Shown: positions 23,679-36,400 of the stretch, in pieces
Position numbering within the stretch: the first letter of the stretch is position 1
How the letters are laid out: each line of letters starts with the position of its first letter
Assembly (NCBI GenBank): GCA_030867875.1
Contig: JAOWCC010001590.1
Location: 248,001-312,000 of the forward strand
Direction: 5' to 3'
DNA: 64,000 nucleotides
Origin: Actinernus sp. WN-2022
Taxonomy: Eukaryota > Cnidaria > Anthozoa > Actiniaria > Actinernidae
Translations under genes and position numbers: made by a program
Notes under the pieces: model-generated
Databases searched by the model: none
What the model was told of the DNA's origin: nothing
Seen by the model: the letters and a program-made list of their open reading frames with translations, nothing else

Positions 23679-24930
23679 CTCCTGAACCTGAACCACCAGC
23701 ACAGTTTCCCCACAACTTGTCGGCGTCATAGTTGGGTGTAATTGCACACCATGGGCGTTTGTGTCTTACTCTTGTGCACCTCGTATAGCGCCTGCCTTTG
23801 TAGATGAATGGGAAGATACAGCAGTTTCGTTTCGTCGTCTTCCTTCGGCAAGATCCTAAAACGCAAGAACATTATGACTTTATCAATTATCACGCACAAC
23901 TAGCCATTGATACTCAGGGATGAAGATTTGTACGTCTCTAACGCAGCTACCGTTTAACAGTAACTTCGCTGCATAGGATAGCATATTATGCTCCAATAAC
24001 TCGAAGCAGGCTCTATTATGGGATAATATTAAACGCATCATTCGAAGTTTACTATATGGCAACGGAGCCTTTCAACTTTTCGATTCAAATCAGAATATTC
24101 GTATTAAGACGGGATACGATGCTCAACATTCGCAAGGAAACATATGCATTGCGACGGCGACCTTCCCTGCATTATTTGCGTCACCTTAATACAACTTCCG
24201 TTTCCTTTCCGTAATTCATAAACGCCGCATTTTATATACGGCGTGATTGCGTCAAGCCATCAGAAGATGTATGATTGAGGACGAATTGGTAGAAAGGTAT
24301 TTAGGATACAAAAACAAGCATCCGCTGTTGATTCCAGCATTATTCTTACCGCTCAGTCGATAGACATTGTTAGCCCATGGTCCTCCCTTGCCGTTCCTCT
24401 TACATCTATTGGACTTCCCATATCTCCCATAGGTACGATGTGCTGAGCTGCTCGATGCACACCAACCACCGTGTTGAATTGCAAACACCTTCCAGCGTCG
24501 CTTTGCGGCTGCTGCAGCACATTTCTCTATGGCGTATCGTCTCCTCCTGTAGCTACCTTTCAAAAGTTTACTACGGCCCTCCAGAGGATGAATTGCTCTA
24601 CGACCAGTGTCTTTGTAACATCCAATACCACGAGCTACACGAAACATATATTTGAAAGTTCAAAACGCCTTTTCAATAGAAGTGGTCGTAACAGTGAAGC
24701 AATACAGCATTACGTATACGGATCAAGTATGAAATCGTCGTTCCAGTAAAGTATCAAAGCGTTAGTATACCGGTGTTCTTAATAGTTGCGGTTTTCATTT
24801 CAATAGTTTTTGTTTTAAATAAGAACTATTTAAGCTTATCAAGTAATGGTGAGAAGGGAATTTATTTATATAAAACCTGTTCTAAAATACTTACCATAAA
24901 GTCCTGTGGTGATATGCACTCGGCGGCGCG
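23679..24930 (-). CDS. Triad 7 (M 24895-24930, W 24350-24634, F 23679-23855)
   Basis: Two synonymous changes mark this unit: AGA for CGA (Arg) in GRRAI of the WSC-like exon, and GGA for GGC (Gly) in WGNC of the FN2 exon. The same pair occurs in triads 6 and 4 only. It lacks the AAACCGG intron marker found in those two. Confidence 0.93.
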
Positions 24931-25459
24931 CTGTGAAGAAAGAAAAACGCCATTAACTCACAATATCCTAATTAATATAAAACCATACTTTATTCTAATC
25001 GAATAAGACCATTAAGATCTGGCATAACGATTAATACACCAAATTCGTCTTGAATATACGCAGTTTATCAAATCTGTCGAGAAGGATGTCGTAATAAGGA
25101 GGGGAATATTTTGTTATATGCATGACATATATCTAGAAAAATGTACATCAGCTGATCGATATTTTTTTAGAAGACCGCGCGAATATTTGTGGGTGACCTA
25201 GGTTTCTCGATCGTCCGAGATAGGAACAAAATCAATTCTTCCAACTACTAAGAGCATTAAATATGTATATACTAGATATCGTTCTGTAATGGAAAGCCAA
25301 ACAATGCAGTATATCCCTTGACTGGTCAGGTATTGGCATTCCGCTGTAAATATACAGAGTCTTTCTTTCAAGAGTTAAGCTGTTCAACCTACTAATTACA
25401 AAGACCCACACAGTTGTAGAAAGTGCAAGCATTTAAAGTAATCTTTATTTCATTGTTAC

Positions 25460-26711
25460 CTCCTGAACCTGAACCACCAGCACAGTTTCCCCACAACTTG
25501 TCGGCGTCATAGTTGGGTGTAATTGCACACCATGGGCGTTTGTGTCTTACTCTTGTGCACCTCGTATAGCGCCTGCCTTTGTAGATGAATGGGAAGATAC
25601 AGCAGTTTCGTTTCGTCGTCTTCCTTCGGCAAGATCCTAAAACGCAAGAACATTATGACTTTATCAATTATCACGCACAACTAGCCATTGATACTCAGGG
25701 ATGAAGATTTGTACGTCTCTAACGCAGCTACCGTTTAACAGTAACTTCGCTGCATAGGATAGCATATTATGCTCCAATAACTCGAAGCAGGCTCTATTAT
25801 GGGATAATATTAAACGCATCATTCGAAGTTTACTATATGGCAACGGAGCCTTTCAACTTTTCGATTCAAATCAGAATATTCGTATTAAGACGGGATACGA
25901 TGCTCAACATTCGCAAGGAAACATATGCATTGCGACGGCGACCTTCCCTGCATTATTTGCGTCACCTTAATACAACTTCCGTTTCCTTTCCGTAATTCAT
26001 AAACGCCGCATTTTATATACGGCGTGATTGCGTCAAGCCATCAGAAGATGTATGATTGAGGACGAATTGGTAGAAAGGTATTTAGGATACAAAAACAAGC
26101 ATCCGCTGTTGATTCCAGCATTATTCTTACCGCTCAGTCGATAGACATTGTTAGCCCATGGTCCTCCCTTGCCGTTCCTCTTACATCTATTGGACTTCCC
26201 ATATCTCCCATAGGTACGATGTGCTGAGCTGCTCGATGCACACCAACCACCGTGTTGAATTGCAAACACCTTCCAGCGTCGCTTTGCGGCTGCTGCAGCA
26301 CATTTCTCTATGGCGTATCGTCTCCTCCTGTAGCTACCTTTCAAAAGTTTACTACGGCCCTCCAGAGGATGAATTGCTCTACGACCAGTGTCTTTGTAAC
26401 ATCCAATACCACGAGCTACACGAAACATATATTTGAAAGTTCAAAACGCCTTTTCAATAGAAGTGGTCGTAACAGTGAAGCAATACAGCATTACGTATAC
26501 GGATCAAGTATGAAATCGTCGTTCCAGTAAAGTATCAAAGCGTTAGTAAACCGGTGTTCTTAATAGTTGCGGTTTTCATTTCAATAGTTTTTGTTTTAAA
26601 TAAGAACTATTTAAGCTTATCAAGTAATGGTGAGAAGGGAATTTATTTATATAAAACCTGTTCTAAAATACTTACCATAAAGTCCTGTGGTGATATGCAC
26701 TCGGCGGCGCG
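25460..26711 (-). CDS. Triad 6 (M 26676-26711, W 26131-26415, F 25460-25636)
   Basis: This unit carries the AGA and GGA synonymous markers plus an AGTAAACCGGTG intron variant near 26.55 kb that is otherwise seen only in triad 4. A private GAGACGGATG change lies near 26.86 kb, just upstream of the unit. Confidence 0.93.
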
Positions 26712-27241
26712 CTGTGAAGAAAGAAAAACGCCATTAACTCACAATATCCTAATTAATATAAAACCATACTTTATTCTAATCGAATAAGACCATTAAGATC
26801 TGGCATAACGATTAATACACCAAATTCGTCTTGAATATACGCAGTTTATCAAATCTGTCGAGACGGATGTCGTAATAAGGAGGGGAATATTTTGTTATAT
26901 GCATGACATATATCTAGAAAAATGTACATCAGCTGATCGATATTTTTTTAGAAGACCGCGCGAAGTATTTGTGGGTGACCTAGTTTTCTCGATCGTCCGA
27001 GATAGGAACAAAATCAATTCTTCCAACTACTAAGAGCATTAAATATGTATATACTAGATATCGTTCTGTAATGGAAAGCCAAACAATGCAGTATATCCCT
27101 TGACTGGTCAGGTATTGGCATTCCGCTGTAAATATACAGAGTCTTTCTTTCAAGAGTTAAGCTGTTCAACCTACTAATTACAAAGACCCACACAGTTGTA
27201 GAAAGTGCAAGCATTTAAAGTAATCTTTATTTCATTGTTAC

Positions 27242-28493
27242 CTCCTGAACCTGAACCACCAGCACAGTTGCCCCACAACTTGTCGGCGTCATAGTTGGGT
27301 GTAATTGCACACCATGGGCGTTTGTGTCTTACTCTTGTGCACCTCATATAGCGCCTGCCTTTGTAGATGAATGGGAAGATACAGCAGTTTCGTTTCGTCG
27401 TCTTCCTTCGGCAAGATCCTAAAACGCAAGAACATTATGACTTTATCAATTATCACGCACAACTAGCCATTGATACTCAGGGATGAAGATTTGTACGTCT
27501 CTAACGCAGCTACCGTTTAACAGTAACTTCGCTGCATAGGATAGCATATTATGCTCCAATAACTCGAAGCAGGCTCTATTATGGGATAATATTAAACGCA
27601 TCATTCGAAGTTTACTATATGGCAACGGAGCCTTTCAACTTTTCGATTCAAATCAGAATATTCGTATTAAGACGGGATACGATGCTCAACATTCGCAAGG
27701 AAACATATGCATTGCGACGGCGACCTTCCCTGCATTATTTGCGTCACCTTAATACAACTTCCGTTTCCTTTCCGTAATTCATAAACGCCGCATTTTATAT
27801 ACGGCGTGATTGCGTCAAGCCATCAGAAGATGTATGATTGAGGACGAATTGGCAGAAAGGTATTTAGGATACAAAAACAAGCATCCGCTGTTGATTCCAG
27901 CATTATTCTTACCGCTCAGTCGATAGACATTGTTAGCCCATGGTCCTCCCTTGCCGTTCCTCTTACATCTATTGGACTTCCCATATCTCCCATAGGTACG
28001 ATGTGCTGAGCTGCTCGATGCACACCAACCACCGTGTTGAATTGCAAACACCTTCCAGCGTCGCTTTGCGGCTGCTGCAGCACATTTCTCTATGGCGTAT
28101 CGTCTCCTCCTGTAGCTACCTTTCAAAAGTTTACTACGGCCCTCCAGAGGATGAATTGCTCGACGACCAGTGTCTTTGTAACATCCAATACCACGAGCTA
28201 CACGAAACATATATTTGAAAGTTCAAAACGCCTTTTCAATAGAAGTGGTCGTAACAGTGAAGCAATACAGCATTACGTATACGGATCAAGTATGAAATCG
28301 TCGTTCCAGTAAAGTATCAAAGCGTTAGTATACCGGTGTTCTTAATAGTTGCGGTTTTCATTTCAATAGTTTTTGTTTTAAATAAGAACTATTTAAGCTT
28401 ATCAAGTAATGGTGAGAAGGGAATTTATTTATATAAAACCTGTTCTAAAATACTTACCATAAAGTCCTGTGGTGATATGCACTCGGCGGCGCG
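27242..28493 (-). CDS. Triad 5 (M 28458-28493, W 27913-28197, F 27242-27418)
   Basis: This is the sister of triad 8 by shared intron markers. The FN2 exon has a private nonsynonymous change, YMRC for YTRC (ATG for ACG), next to the second canonical Cys. The remaining coding sequence is consensus. Confidence 0.93.
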
Positions 28494-29022
28494 CTGTGAA
28501 GAAAGAAAAACGCCATTAACTCACAATATCCTAATTAATATAAAACCATACTTTATTCTAATCGAATAAGACCATTAAGATCTGGCATAACGATTAATAC
28601 ACCAAATTCGTCTTGAATATACGCAGTTTATCAAATCTGTCGAGAAGGATGTCGTAATAAGGAGGGGAATATTTTGTTATATGCATGACATATATCTAGA
28701 AAAATGTACATCAGCTGATCGATATTTTTTTAGAAGACCGCGCGAATATTTGTGGGTGACCTAGGTTTCTCGATCGTCCGAGATAGGAACAAAATCAATT
28801 CTTCCAACTACTAAGAGCATTAAATATGTATATACTAGATATCGTTCTGTAATGGAAAGCCAAACAATGCAGTATATCCCTTGACTGGTCAGGTATTGGC
28901 ATTCCGCTGTAAATATACAGAGTCTTTCTTTCAAGAGTTAAGCTGTTCAACCTACTAATTACAAAGACCCACACAGTTGTAGAAAGTGCAAGCATTTAAA
29001 GTAATCTTTATTTCATTGTTAC

Positions 29023-30274
29023 CTCCTGAACCTGAACCACCAGCACAGTTTCCCCACAACTTGTCGGCGTCATAGTTGGGTGTAATTGCACACCATGGGC
29101 GTTTGTGTCTTACTCTTGTGCACCTCGTATAGCGCCTGCCTTTGTAGATGAATGGGAAGATACAGCAGTTTCGTTTCGTCGTCTTCCTTCGGCAAGATCC
29201 TAAAACGCAAGAACATTATGACTTTATCAATTATCACGCACAACTAGCCATTGATACTCAGGGATGAAGATTTGTACGTCTCTAACGCAGCTACCGTTTA
29301 ACAGTAACTTCGCTGCATAGGATAGCATATTATGCTCCAATAACTCGAAGCAGGCTCTATTATGGGATAATATTAAACGCATCATTCGAAGTTTACTATA
29401 TGGCAACGGAGCCTTTCAACTTTTCGATTCAAATCAGAATATTCGTATTAAGACGGGATACGATGCTCAACATTCGCAAGGAAACATATGCATTGCGACG
29501 GCGACCTTCCCTGCATTATTTGCGTCACCTTAATACAACTTCCGTTTCCTTTCCGTAATTCATAAACGCCGCATTTTATATACGGCGTGATTGCGTCAAG
29601 CCATCAGAAGATGTATGATTGAGGACGAATTGGTAGAAAGGTATTTAGGATACAAAAACAAGCATCCGCTGTTGATTCCAGCATTATTCTTACCGCTCAG
29701 TCGATAGACATTGTTAGCCCATGGTCCTCCCTTGCCGTTCCTCTTACATCTATTGGACTTCCCATATCTCCCATAGGTACGATGTGCTGAGCTGCTCGAT
29801 GCACACCAACCACCGTGTTGAATTGCAAACACCTTCCAGCGTCGCTTTGCGGCTGCTGCAGCACATTTCTCTATGGCGTATCGTCTCCTCCTGTAGCTAC
29901 CTTTCAAAAGTTTACTACGGCCCTCCAGAGGATGAATTGCTCTACGACCAGTGTCTTTGTAACATCCAATACCACGAGCTACACGAAACATATATTTGAA
30001 AGTTCAAAACGCCTTTTCAATAGAAGTGGTCGTAACAGTGAAGCAATACAGCATTACGTATACGGATCAAGTATGAAATCGTCGTTCCAGTAAAGTATCA
30101 AAGCGTTAGTAAACCGGTGTTCTTAATAGTTGCGGTTTTCATTTCAATAGTTTTTGTTTTAAATAAGAACTATTTAAGCTTATCAAGTAATGGTGAGAAG
30201 GGAATTTATTTATATAAAACCTGTTCTAAAATACTTACCATAAAGTCCTGTGGTGATATGCACTCGGCGGCGCG
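29023..30274 (-). CDS. Triad 4 (M 30239-30274, W 29694-29978, F 29023-29199)
   Basis: This is the sister of triad 6: it has the AGA Arg codon in the WSC-like exon, the GGA Gly codon in the FN2 exon and the AGTAAACCGGTG intron variant near 30.11 kb. All splice sites are intact. Confidence 0.93.
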
Positions 30275-30803
30275 CTGTGAAGAAAGAAAAACGCCATTAA
30301 CTCACAATATCCTAATTAATATAAAACCATACTTTATTCTAATCGAATAAGACCATTAAGATCTGGCATAACGATTAATACACCAAATTCGTCTTGAATA
30401 TACGCAGTTTATCAAATCTGTCGAGAAGGATGTCGTAATAAGGAGGGGAATATTTTGTTATATGCATGACATATATCTAGAAAAATGTACATCAGCTGAT
30501 CGACATTTTTTTAGAAGACCGCGCGAATATTTGTGGGTGACCTAGGTTTCTCGATCGTCCGAGATAGGAACAAAATCAATTCTTCCAACTACTAAGAGCA
30601 TTAAATATGTATATACTAGATATCGTTCTGTAATGGAAAGCCAAACAATGCAGTATATCCCTTGACTGGTCAGGTATTGGCATTCCGCTGTAAATATACA
30701 GAGTCTTTCTTTCAAGATATAAGCTGTTCAACCTACTAATTACAAAGACCCACACAGTTGTAGAAAGTGCAAGCATTTAAAGTAATCTTTATTTCATTGT
30801 TAC

Positions 30804-32258
30804 CTCCTGAACCTGAACCACCAGCACAGTTGCCCCACAACTTGTCGGCGTCATAGTTGGGTGTAATTGCACACCATGGGCGTTTGTGTCTTACTCTTGT
30901 GCACCTCGTATAGCGCCTGCCTTTGTAGATGAATGGGAAGATACAGCAGTTTCGTTTCGTCGTCTTCCTTAGGCAAGATCCTAAAACGCAAGAACATTAT
31001 GACTTTATCAATTATCACGCACAACTAGCCATTGATACTCAGGGATGAAGATTTGTACGTCTCTAACGCAGCTACCGTTTAACAGTAACTTCGCTGCATA
31101 GGATAGCATATTATGCTCCAATAACTCGAAGCAGGCTCTATTATGGGATAATATTAAACGCATCATTCGAAGTTTACTATATGGCAACGGAGCCTTTCAA
31201 CTTTTCGATTCAAATCAGAATATTCGTATTAAGACGGGATACGATGCTCAACATTCGCAAGGAAACATATGCATTGCGACGGCGACCTTCCCTGCATTAT
31301 TTGCGTCATCTTAATACAACTTCCGTTTCCTTTCCGTAATTCATAAACGCCGCATTTTATATACGGCGTGATTGCGTCAAGCCATCAGAAGATGTATGAT
31401 TGAGGACGAATTGGTAGAAAGGTATTTAGGATACAAAAACAAGCATCCGCTGTTGATTCCAGCATTATTCTTACCGCTCAGTCGATAGACATTGTTAGCC
31501 CATGGTCCTCCCTTGCCGTTCCTCTTACATCTATTGGACTTCCCATATCTCCCATAGGTACGATGTGCTGAGCTGCTCGATGCACACCAACCACCGTGTT
31601 GAATTGCAAACACCTTCCAGCGTCGCTTTGCGGCTGCTGCAGCACATTTCTCTATAGCGTATCGTCTCCTCCTGTAGCTACCTTTCAAAAGTTTACTACG
31701 GCCCTCCAGAGTATGAATTGCTCGACGACCAGTGTCTTTGTAACATCCAATACCACGAGCTACACGAAACATATATTTGTGTAAGTTTTTGTAAGTTTCA
31801 GGCTTTGCAAATAAAGTGCGAAATCATCAATTACGGATCAAGGTGTCCGAGCTCATGCTCCGAATGGATGTCATGGTAACCATTTTATGATATGGCTAAT
31901 TAGTTTCGCTAGCTGTGATTGGTCAGTTTGTGGTCAATATCTTCCCGTACGGACCTGGAAATGAGACAAAGCTGGCTGTGTATACGGAGGCCACATAATA
32001 AACATATTATTGACCTCGTTAAGTTCTTTGGTCTGGACCGTAGGTTATGGATACTCATTTCCCCCTATTTCTGATTAAAGGGAAACCACTCGGCCATCGT
32101 TTACGGTCCTGAACTCGCACTCGCTTAATAAAAGGTATTTATTTTAAGAAAGAATATACTTATCGTGCAATGAAGGATTTTACTAATATGTTGGGCCTGA
32201 TCAAAATGCTTTCAATAGTTACCATAAAGTCCAGTGGTGATGTGCACTCGTCGGCCAC
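30804..32258 (-). CDS. Triad 3 (M 32223-32258, W 31475-31759, F 30804-30980)
   Basis: This is the 5'-most array copy. The WSC-like exon has IHTLEG where other array copies have IHPLEG. The FN2 exon has SCLR for SCRR. The array-type sequence ends at about 31.785 kb in the polypyrimidine/acceptor zone of the WSC-like exon, so the upstream intron and microexon are of a different, older type. The microexon reads GRRVHITTGLY with donor GTAACT. It follows the split vWA domain. Confidence 0.92.
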
Positions 32259-32572
32259 CTGTGAAGAGAGAAACATCATTCTTACTTATTTCGAAATCAC
32301 TATTTTCTTCTCATGGATATGGATTCTATTGTATCATGTACTATTTATCAAACGAGTTCAAGTGTCTCATCAGAGGTTCCAAATTCCGAGAAAGCAATGG
32401 ATCCCGAGACGCAGCAAATTTGAGAAATTGCTTCTCGAACAATAACTGTATTCATAGATTAGGGACTATTGTTTGTCTGGTATTTTGCTGCATACAGTTA
32501 TTTATCACAAGACCTGTCATTGTTACTTTGTCTGATTAATTTCAAGAAGCGTTCCTATTAATAGTGTACTGG

Positions 32573-32650
32573 GTATGTGAGAGGACTAGGAGTAGCGAGC
32601 ATTCATGAAGTCGCGGTTCGAGTCGTACGCTGAATTTTATTTCTCTCTTT
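32573..32650 (+). other. tRNA-like fragment, possible SINE remnant
   Basis: GCGGTTCGAGTCGTACG resembles a B box, preceded by AGCATTCATGAAGTCG. A related AGCATTCATGAGGTCAG with GTTCGAG occurs at about 35.55 kb after a possible A box (TAGATCAGACGGG). Both look like decayed tRNA-derived SINE heads, and no clean tRNA fold was found. Confidence 0.35.
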
Positions 32651-33823
32651 TCCTTTTCTTCTTCTTATGTAAAGCTATAGTTAGGATGTAATGGATCTTT
32701 TGCAGGAATGTAATCGCGTGGTTATATCGGAGGGCAAAACAATCTTAATTCATATATTTAAAGGCACTTGTTCTAGATTGGTAATGTTATTAGCAAAATC
32801 GGTTTGTAAATGCTGTTTTCAACCTCCAATCGATTGTCGATCTTTCTAAACAGCGTTTTTTAAAGATAGCTTGCCCTCCAGCATCCATGGCAACGCCTTT
32901 CCCATGGGGATCACGAGCTCAATTCATTCGTTAACGAAATATTATATCAGCACGTGACTGTTTCCTGCAAAACGCCTATCCTTGTTACTTTAGTAAATTT
33001 CAAGTGTCATGAATATTTAGATTAGGAAACACGTCGTATCCTTAATGGCGTATTTGGTTATCGGGATATCTCAACACGGCGTATTTGGATATCCGGTTAT
33101 CTCATTTGTGTTTCACCGGTTATGGAACGACACGCTGTTGACCTCATTAATTATGCATGAATTTGAGAATATTATTTATTTACCTAAGCCGTCAAGGATT
33201 TTAATATTAGTAGTATCAGTATTGCTTTTATTTCGGTTATCATTTTACATAAGTTTTTTTTTTTTAATGGGAACAGGAGAAACGCTAATTCCTTTAAGAA
33301 ATAGAAAACGGTTTGGGGGAATAGACCAGTTCGCGGTAAATTCCGACATTTTGAAAGGGGTGCAAACATGGCGCGAAATACAGTGTTTGTATCGGGAATC
33401 GATGGGAATCCGATACCAAATAAAATCCGTAAAATCGAATTTCTGATATATTCTTCAGATACAAACTTAAGATACCAGGTAAAAGATTAACTGATCGAAA
33501 TTTGAGGGATGTAGCTGTGCTGGGAAGCGTGCAATCGTGTTTTCAGTTTTCCATACATTGTCTGTAAATGTTCACGTGGAATTTGACTCGTTTTTACAGA
33601 CATGTATGGAAAACTGATAAATACCATTCAATATTTAATCAAAAATGCATTAAAATATTACGGCGGTATTTATCATTAATTGCACCAAAAAAAAAGACGA
33701 TCTTTGTTAATCAACTGAAATTGCATTGAATTTCAAATTCCTGCACTGAATTACAAATTTGCACTGAATTAACCGGAAATTGGGCTGATTTAGCCAATCA
33801 TAATCGAGATATTTTGTTGAGTA

Positions 33824-34111
33824 CAGTCAAGAGAGCATAAGTAAGGGGGGAATCTCCAATACGAGCGAGTGTGCGATGAGAATGTCAAATAAAATATGTT
33901 TTAGTAACCGGAAGCAGTTTAGCTGAAACAAGTGCTCGAGCGCGCGAAAACAATCCCATGGCGGCAAAATATTTTCGCACTATGAGATTGTTGTGGCGCG
34001 CTTGCGCACTTTGCTTCAGCTACTTACGGTTACTAAAAATATATTTTATTAAACATTATCATCGCACACCGCGCGCTAGAATATTTCCTCTCTTATCTAT
34101 GCTCTCTTAGT
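33824..34111. repeat. Imperfect foldback element, ~290 bp
   Basis: Outer arms GTCAAGAGAGCATAAG (left) and CTATGCTCTCTTA (right), with inner TTTTAGTAACCG and CGGTTACTAAAA plus GTGCTCGAGCGCGC and GCGCGCTTGCGCAC, pair across the whole element. The centre near 33.97 kb is CCATGGCGGCAAAATATTTTCG. It has the look of a MITE or foldback transposon, and no coding frame is present. Confidence 0.7.
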
Positions 34112-34207
34112 ACGTATATGTATTATTATCAATATAATTATCAAGAATTCCCGAGACTTCCCAAGTTCGATGTTTGAGAGACCTAGATATTTCCCTGCAA
34201 TTCTCGG

Positions 34208-34627
34208 TAACAATATACTTGATGTCAATTGGATAGTCATATGATAGAATATTTCTTGATTTGGGTGTTGTGTCTACGAGATATAAAGGTTTATATTTCC
34301 AATATGCTAATGATGTGATGTCATCACCGACACACTTTACAAAAGCATACTGGTAGAGGCAAATTGCCTATTTTTAAATTCAAAGTTATATTTGAAACTC
34401 ATAGTGATTTTACACAACAACAAAAAATAGAAAATAGCTTAATTCACAAGCACAAAGAAATTCAGCAAATGACGGTGATGACATCACATCATTAGCATAT
34501 TGAAAATATAAACCTTTATATCTCGTAGATGCAACACCCAAATCAAGAAATATTCTACCGTTGGACTATCCATTTCATGTACAATCGATATCAAATATAA
34601 CTAATTTGGGCTTATATGCACTTTAAA
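34208..34627. mobile_element. Foldback MITE, family A (copy 1)
   Basis: Long inverted arms share TTTCTTGATTTGGGTGTTG, ACGAGATATAAAGGTTTA and ATGATGTGATGTCATCACC with their complements. The right end closes with TATGCACTTTAAA. The matching left terminus is missing or decayed. Related copies lie at 43.8, 50.9 and 60.1 kb. Confidence 0.78.
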
Positions 34628-34739
34628 TAGGGAAACAAAGAGGCAACATGAATGGGTCTATATTCTGGGGCGGAACCAGGGGATATAAAGGGGGGTTCGA
34701 TCAAATCCCCTTTCTCTCCATCTCTCTCTATTTTATAAA

Positions 34740-34860
34740 GAAAACGAAGAATTTGCATAATCGAACCCTCCAGTTTCGAACACTCTCTCAGAGAAGCCTC
34801 GATCTGCTCCAGCTATCATGAACCAACCACCAATGCATGCGCAACATCTGAGCATGACAT
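34740..34860. repeat. Dispersed repeat shared with 51.66-51.76 kb
   Basis: AGAAGCCTCGATCTGCTCC and AGCTATCATGAACCAACCAC occur here and at about 51.69-51.73 kb with the same flanking order (a TCGAACCCTCC block before and ATGCATGCGCAAC after). No protein family was recognised. Confidence 0.65.
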
Positions 34861-34900
34861 ATATAAAATCCCTATTCTACAAACACAAATTTCAACACAC

Positions 34901-35138
34901 CTCGGCCACCTTTGCCGCCTTTGCACGCTCTGTCCCTGATCGCTCGTTCGATGGAACGCAGGCTCTTAAATGCAGCGGTAAACACGTGACGGCGATTGGG
35001 GGTCATCTGGAGAAGTTCCGACATCCTGTAATTCCGCCCTATACCAACTGCAAAGACTTCTACTCCAGCACGCCGTAAAGCCAGGGCTGGGTTACGGACT
35101 TTATCTCCTGATCGCCCATCTGTCATCACAATCAGTAC
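34901..35138 (-). CDS. Second vWA domain, exon 3 of 3
   Basis: This 238-nt exon (phase 0 in, phase 1 out) starts VLIVMTDGRSGDKV, which supplies the third MIDAS Asp (MTDG). It continues GVEVFAVGIGRNY and ends RAIRDRACKGG. Two phase-1 donors are possible: AAAG|GTGGCC, or CGAG|GTGTGT nine bases on, which is used here. Exon 2 (36886-36973) joins in frame as ...RSRK|VLI. Confidence 0.93.
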
Positions 35139-35822
35139 CTAATACGGTAAAAACAATAACCATATAAGGAGTCTTAGATTTATAGATCATAGAATGTGCA
35201 GTGTAACGGCATCCTACATATCGTCGGTATTTTTTGGCTCAAAAAATATAAAATTTCATTCGATTGAAGATAAATAAAGCATTTCAATGTAGCAGTTTGC
35301 CTGAATACATTTCTCTGTTTACCCAGGTATCTCAGTGTTCCACTCATAGCGGTGCTTTTGTGCAAGCGGAGCACCGATACACATAGCGAGCGATCGAAAA
35401 AATGCTGCACTTTCGTCTGTCCGACCGACCGAATCCCTCACCACGCGCGCGCGCCCCACCTCTAATATTTATAGCAAACTTACCCATACACTCAACTGAT
35501 TATGCCTTGATAGATCAGACGGGAGAGCGCTAGTGTAACACGCGCTTAGCATTCATGAGGTCAGATGTTCGAGAAGAGAAAGCTTTTTTTTCTCTTTTTT
35601 TTTTTACTGGACAACATTTCTTTGAGCCGGCTCCTTTCCTCGAACTGGTATCTTTATTTCTTACCAAAATATCATCTTAATAAGAACCAAAGAAATCATA
35701 GTCTTTCAAAGCTATCGAGCGAAAAACGTGCTTCAACCCCTCACAGTAAGTTCCTAGAAATCATGATCAGCTACTGTACTTTACGGCCAACAGAAAGCAC
35801 AAGTCCAGCCGTAATCGTAAAT

Positions 35823-35848
35823 AATTGGAGCTCCGCCTATTAGGATTG

Positions 35849-35883
<35 letters not shown>

Positions 35884-36369
35884 GCCATGTTTTCACAAAA
35901 GGACCCTTAGAAACTAAGACCCCCTTTTGTGAAAACATGGGTGATCTTGTGTGCCTTTAGCTTTAAAAGCCAGTAACTCACTTTTCAACGTTTTCATCCA
36001 AAAAATGCACTTTTTGTTCTACTCCTCCCCACCTCTCACACCCCCCCCCCCCCCACCCCCCTCCCTCCACATAAAATATCTAGAGATCAATTATTGAAAA
36101 GAAAGGCCAGAAAAGTGTTAAACTGTCATTTGCCCTTTCAAGAAAACGGCAAAAATACGAGTTACTGGCTTTTAAAGCTAAAGGCACACAAGATCTGCCA
36201 TGTTTTCACAAAAGGACCCTTAGAACCTAAGACCCCCTTTTGTGAAAACATGTGATATATATATATATATGTATATATATATATGTATACACCTGTTTTC
36301 AAAAACCTTGCACTGCAAATATATATATATATACCTTTTGTATTCTTGTCAAATTTTCAATGGAGAACA

Positions 36370-36400
<31 letters not shown>

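Larger units (their letters stand above)
15472..31785 (-). repeat. Nine-unit tandem array of a ~1.78-kb exon-bearing repeat
   Basis: Equivalent WSC-like exon starts fall at 15749, 17518, 19287, 21071, 22853, 24634, 26415, 28197, 29978 and 31759. That gives periods of 1769, 1769, 1784, 1782, 1781, 1781, 1782, 1781 and 1781 bp. The two shorter units lack about 15 bp next to the microexon donor. Introns are as similar as exons, with only a few differences per unit by eye, which implies recent expansion or continuing homogenisation. Each unit carries one F, one M and one W exon. Copy number in an assembly of such near-identical units needs long-read support. Confidence 0.96.

Noticed and set aside
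17261..31784. Recurring plus-strand open frames of 92 and 77 residues and minus-strand frames of 66 residues in every array unit
   Set aside because: They recur only because the DNA unit recurs. The 92-residue frames are antisense shadows of the WSC-like exon, and the others lie across introns and the microexon. None has domain features.
33045..33446. Membrane-like open frame of 133 residues
   Set aside because: It is AT-rich with hydrophobic bias from T-runs, with no family motif and no splice or promoter support.
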